DNA from: Neelides folsomi
Lineage: Eukaryota > Arthropoda > Collembola > Neelipleona > Neelidae
Direction of reading: 5' to 3'
NCBI GenBank assembly: GCA_034687125.1
Contig: JAQGBZ010000232.1
Location: 35,162 to 99,161 of the forward strand
Length of the DNA stretch: 64,000 nucleotides
Below the pieces are notes generated by a model. That model had not been told where the DNA came from and ran no database searches. It was given only the letters and a program-made list of their open reading frames with translations. Made by a program: the position numbers and the translations under genes. The first letter of the stretch is position 1. The number at the start of each line of letters is the position of its first letter. Below, piece by piece: positions 61,601 through 64,000 of the stretch.

Positions 61601-62043
61601 GCAAAAAGTTCGCCACCTGCGACAAACTCCAATAGAAAATAAAGATGAGCGTCGTCTTGGAACGTCATATTCAAATTGACAATAAATGGAGAATCAATGG
61701 ATGCCAAAACATCTCTCTCGTTAAAAGCATGATCTCTCTGTCGCATATCCACAATCTTCTTTTTCCTCATATATTTCAATGCAAAAGTTTCTCCTGTCTT
61801 TTTGTCTTCCACTAAAGTCACTTTGGCAAAAGCTCCGCTTCCAAGCGACTTCAAAATGTTGAATTCCTCCAATCCTTTTTCTTTCTCTTTGAACGATTGT
61901 GTAAATTCTGGGTTTTTCCATTTCTCTTCGAATATTTCCGATGCACCGGCCAAGAAGTTTTTATATGAATTCTCGTCCTTCTCGTGGTCTTCAATTAAAC
62001 CCTCGTGGGGCTTCTTGGATTTGAACCCAAACTTCGGCATCAT
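58647..62043 (-). CDS. Divergent cAMP-dependent protein kinase catalytic-like kinase
   Basis: Two exons, 62043-61543 and 59237-58647; 363 residues. AGC-kinase features in order: Gly loop LGSGAFAKV (third Gly replaced), Lys in FALKYM, catalytic [15 protein letters not shown], activation segment [16 protein letters not shown] with the Thr phosphorylated in [16 protein letters not shown], the VDLTRRMGN motif and a C-terminal FAGF hydrophobic motif. This is PKA-type rather than PKB or PKC. It differs from conserved PKA-C: no N-terminal Gly for myristoylation, SPE for APE, GCAPF for GYPPF, and the acidic FDDYEEEE segment of the tail is missing. I infer a paralogue rather than the main PKA-C. The 2.3-kb intron holds two small mobile elements. 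Confidence 0.92.
60728..60837. mobile_element. Second copy of the TA-flanked MITE, right end decayed
   Basis: Starts CAGCCCATTTACTTTGTAG after a TA and follows the 40070 element through GTAGTATTAT to ACAATACAAAGTAAAC, but the terminal GGGCTG is replaced by ATGTTT. It is in the kinase-gene intron. Confidence 0.8.
60851..60978. mobile_element. 128-bp foldback element with 43-bp arms
   Basis: CAATCTCATTGGTATTAAAG at 60851 and its inverse ending at 60978 belong to 43-bp arms that match almost throughout, around a 42-bp loop. No clear target duplication is seen. It lies 14 bp from the decayed MITE, in the kinase intron. Confidence 0.8.
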
Positions 62044-64000
62044 TACGAGTAGATTTTGTATGTCCGGCTTATTTAAACCTTTTTCGATGATCCTTCCCCG
62101 ACAATCTCCCTCAGTTATCTCAAACTGATGCTCTCATTATTAAAATTTATTTTGTTCGAACCGACTCGGTCTTCTTATCAACTCCTTCACTTCCAGTGTA
62201 CAATTAGATTCAAGATAAAAACCACTATATACATTACCATACAGATTTATATATATACTTAAATACTAATACATATTAATTTTACTTATATACCTATTAC
62301 GTCTATATTACATACAGATACAAACTTTATATGTAATATGCATACTGTAAATGCATACACTTGTTATGCATTGCATACTTTGTCTGTGTCTTTTGTATAT
62401 AGAAAATATTAATGAGTGATAGTGATATTTATATTTTATGCTAACTATACATAATTTGTATACAATTTGTATACTAGGTACTAATATTTGCAAGAATAAT
62501 TTGTATACATACAGATAGTATACAGTTTTATGAAGTGGTACATGTACTGTATGTTGTTATACAGTTTAAATAAATATTATATTGGAAGAATATTTTGTGT
62601 GCATGTGAGTCATGAGTCATGAGTTAAAACTTTCAATAATAGAATATTTACAATATCAAAGTATCATACAGTACATGGGTGTTATATACCTAATACTTTT
62701 AAGGGAAATCAGTCAATAATGAACATGAAGATAATATTCCCAATGCTAATGATATTTTTGAAGGGAACAGCTTTGGTATACATGTATGATAATTTATGGA
62801 TAGTAACTATCCAACTGTAACAGATATATCCGTTGTTATAATAACAATAGCATAGTATAATATACATAGTGTATAGCAAACAGATGGGCAACGGATGTCC
62901 TTTACTTGCTTAAAGTTTAATGGAAAAGGGAGGACGGGAGATTACAAAGAAAAAAATTAATTTTTCTGTCATCAATTTTTGCCGATTATTCAATTGATAA
63001 TGACCCTGTGTAAGTATTAAGTTCAATTACAAGTGGAACTGTAAAAGTTAACTTCCATTGTATACTCCATTGAATAAAAACAAAAAATTACATGTATTAG
63101 ATATTATTTAATAAGCTATAATAACATCAATAAAAAACTAAAACTACGATTAAACTTTTCATAAAAATGTAAACGTTATTTTTAACAAAGAAAGAAATTT
63201 TTTACAGATCATTAAAAATTATTCATATTAAACATGAAAATGTTTTTAAAGATTATGGAATTAAACATTTTTATATATTGACGTAAATTGAAATTTTAGG
63301 TATGTAAAATTAAATTATGTTTTGTAATACTATTGTATTAATTCTAAGAAATTGACATCATAAGTTCGCAAAATTGGACGATAAAATAAGAAAAACAAAA
63401 AAACACCAAAAGTCGTAAAATGATTGACATCAGCCGTTGAAAGCAAACGGATATGTCATGTTCATTTCAATCAACTCAAGTTGATGGAACTTTTAATGGT
63501 CAAGTTCGATGTTTAAATAATGGAAGCTTAAAGCAATAGCCATGCAATTTAGGATTAATTTTAAAGCGAGAGATAAATTTTATAGCTTCATAAATAAATT
63601 GTTGGACGAGACAAGTGAAGTGTCATATAATCCTCAAATTTATCTTTTTCTATGTAAATTCTGCTAAATGCATAATATTGATGTCAATTAATATTTTAAT
63701 TTTTCCGCATTCAATTATTTCATTTCCATTTTTAACTAATCCTTCTCAAGTGGTTTAAAAACTGATTAATTTAAGTTTACTGGAATTCAAGTATGGAATG
63801 AACGCATTAAACAGATCAGAACTATTTTTACAAACCATACTTGATATTGCCCATTTGAAGTTTAAACTAAACTTATTTAATTCTTTTGAAATGCTTATTT
63901 ATTGGCTTATTAAAATGACCGCTGTAGGAGCGAAATCTGTTTCTTGCAAAATCTGTTTCGGAAACACATTTTGTATGCAAAATCTGTTTCTGGAACACAA
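62044..64000. other. Upstream of the kinase gene
   Basis: AT-rich; no gene is seen. At the right edge (about 63930-64000) the sequence AAATCTGTTTC occurs three times with GGAACACA-type spacers and continues out of the window, probably another repeat. Confidence 0.45.

Noticed and set aside
62201-62900. AT-rich frames of about 60 codons rich in Tyr, Cys and Ile
   Set aside because: Typical chance frames in ATAC/TATA-rich DNA without support.

Overview
This is a window of nuclear DNA from an animal, very AT-rich, with spliced genes on both strands. Exons are bounded by GT...AG introns from about 60 bp to more than 10 kb, and the acceptors vary (TTTCAG, TTTTAG, GAAG). All families I can name (PDZ/RGS/C1 RhoGEF, ZnT6-type zinc transporter, filamin repeats, PKA-like kinase, CAP-Gly proteins) are metazoan. 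The RhoGEF layout is the one known from arthropod and nematode RhoGEF2/rhgf-1, so I infer a small-genome invertebrate, probably ecdysozoan. I cannot place it further. There are no operons, CRISPR arrays or rRNA genes, and I could not identify a tRNA.

Left half (about 1-36.7 kb, minus strand): one very large Rho guanine-nucleotide exchange factor gene. Seventeen exons between 36096 and 18283 join in frame and encode PDZ, coiled-coil, proline-rich, RGS-like and C1 regions. An exon at 3194-3107 continues in the same phase. Two further candidate first exons (13057-12934 and 7384-6538) end in the same phase, so they look like alternative promoters giving isoforms without PDZ/RGS/C1. The catalytic DH-PH part must lie to the left of base 1. 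The introns are AT-rich with scattered richer islands, tandem repeats and perfect hairpins.

Right half (39-62 kb): a compact cluster. In order: a two-repeat filamin-like protein (minus), a ZnT6/SLC30A6 orthologue (plus), a GPI-anchored-looking cysteine-rich protein with Pro/Thr repeats (minus), a small secreted protein with a Trp/Cys repeat (plus), two tandem CYLD-type CAP-Gly genes (plus, the second with a frameshift near its start), and a divergent two-exon PKA-catalytic-like kinase (minus).

Mobile DNA is the other theme. I find at least six non-autonomous inverted-repeat elements. Three have full-length arms and clear 8-9 bp target duplications: 40231-41684, 51513-51814 and 52197-52833. 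One small element sits in a TA duplication at 40070-40180, with a related copy at 60728. One 128-bp foldback is at 60851-60978. One element lies inside the intron that splits the signal peptide of the small secreted protein, and two lie in one intron of the filamin-like gene. I saw no transposase that could move them.
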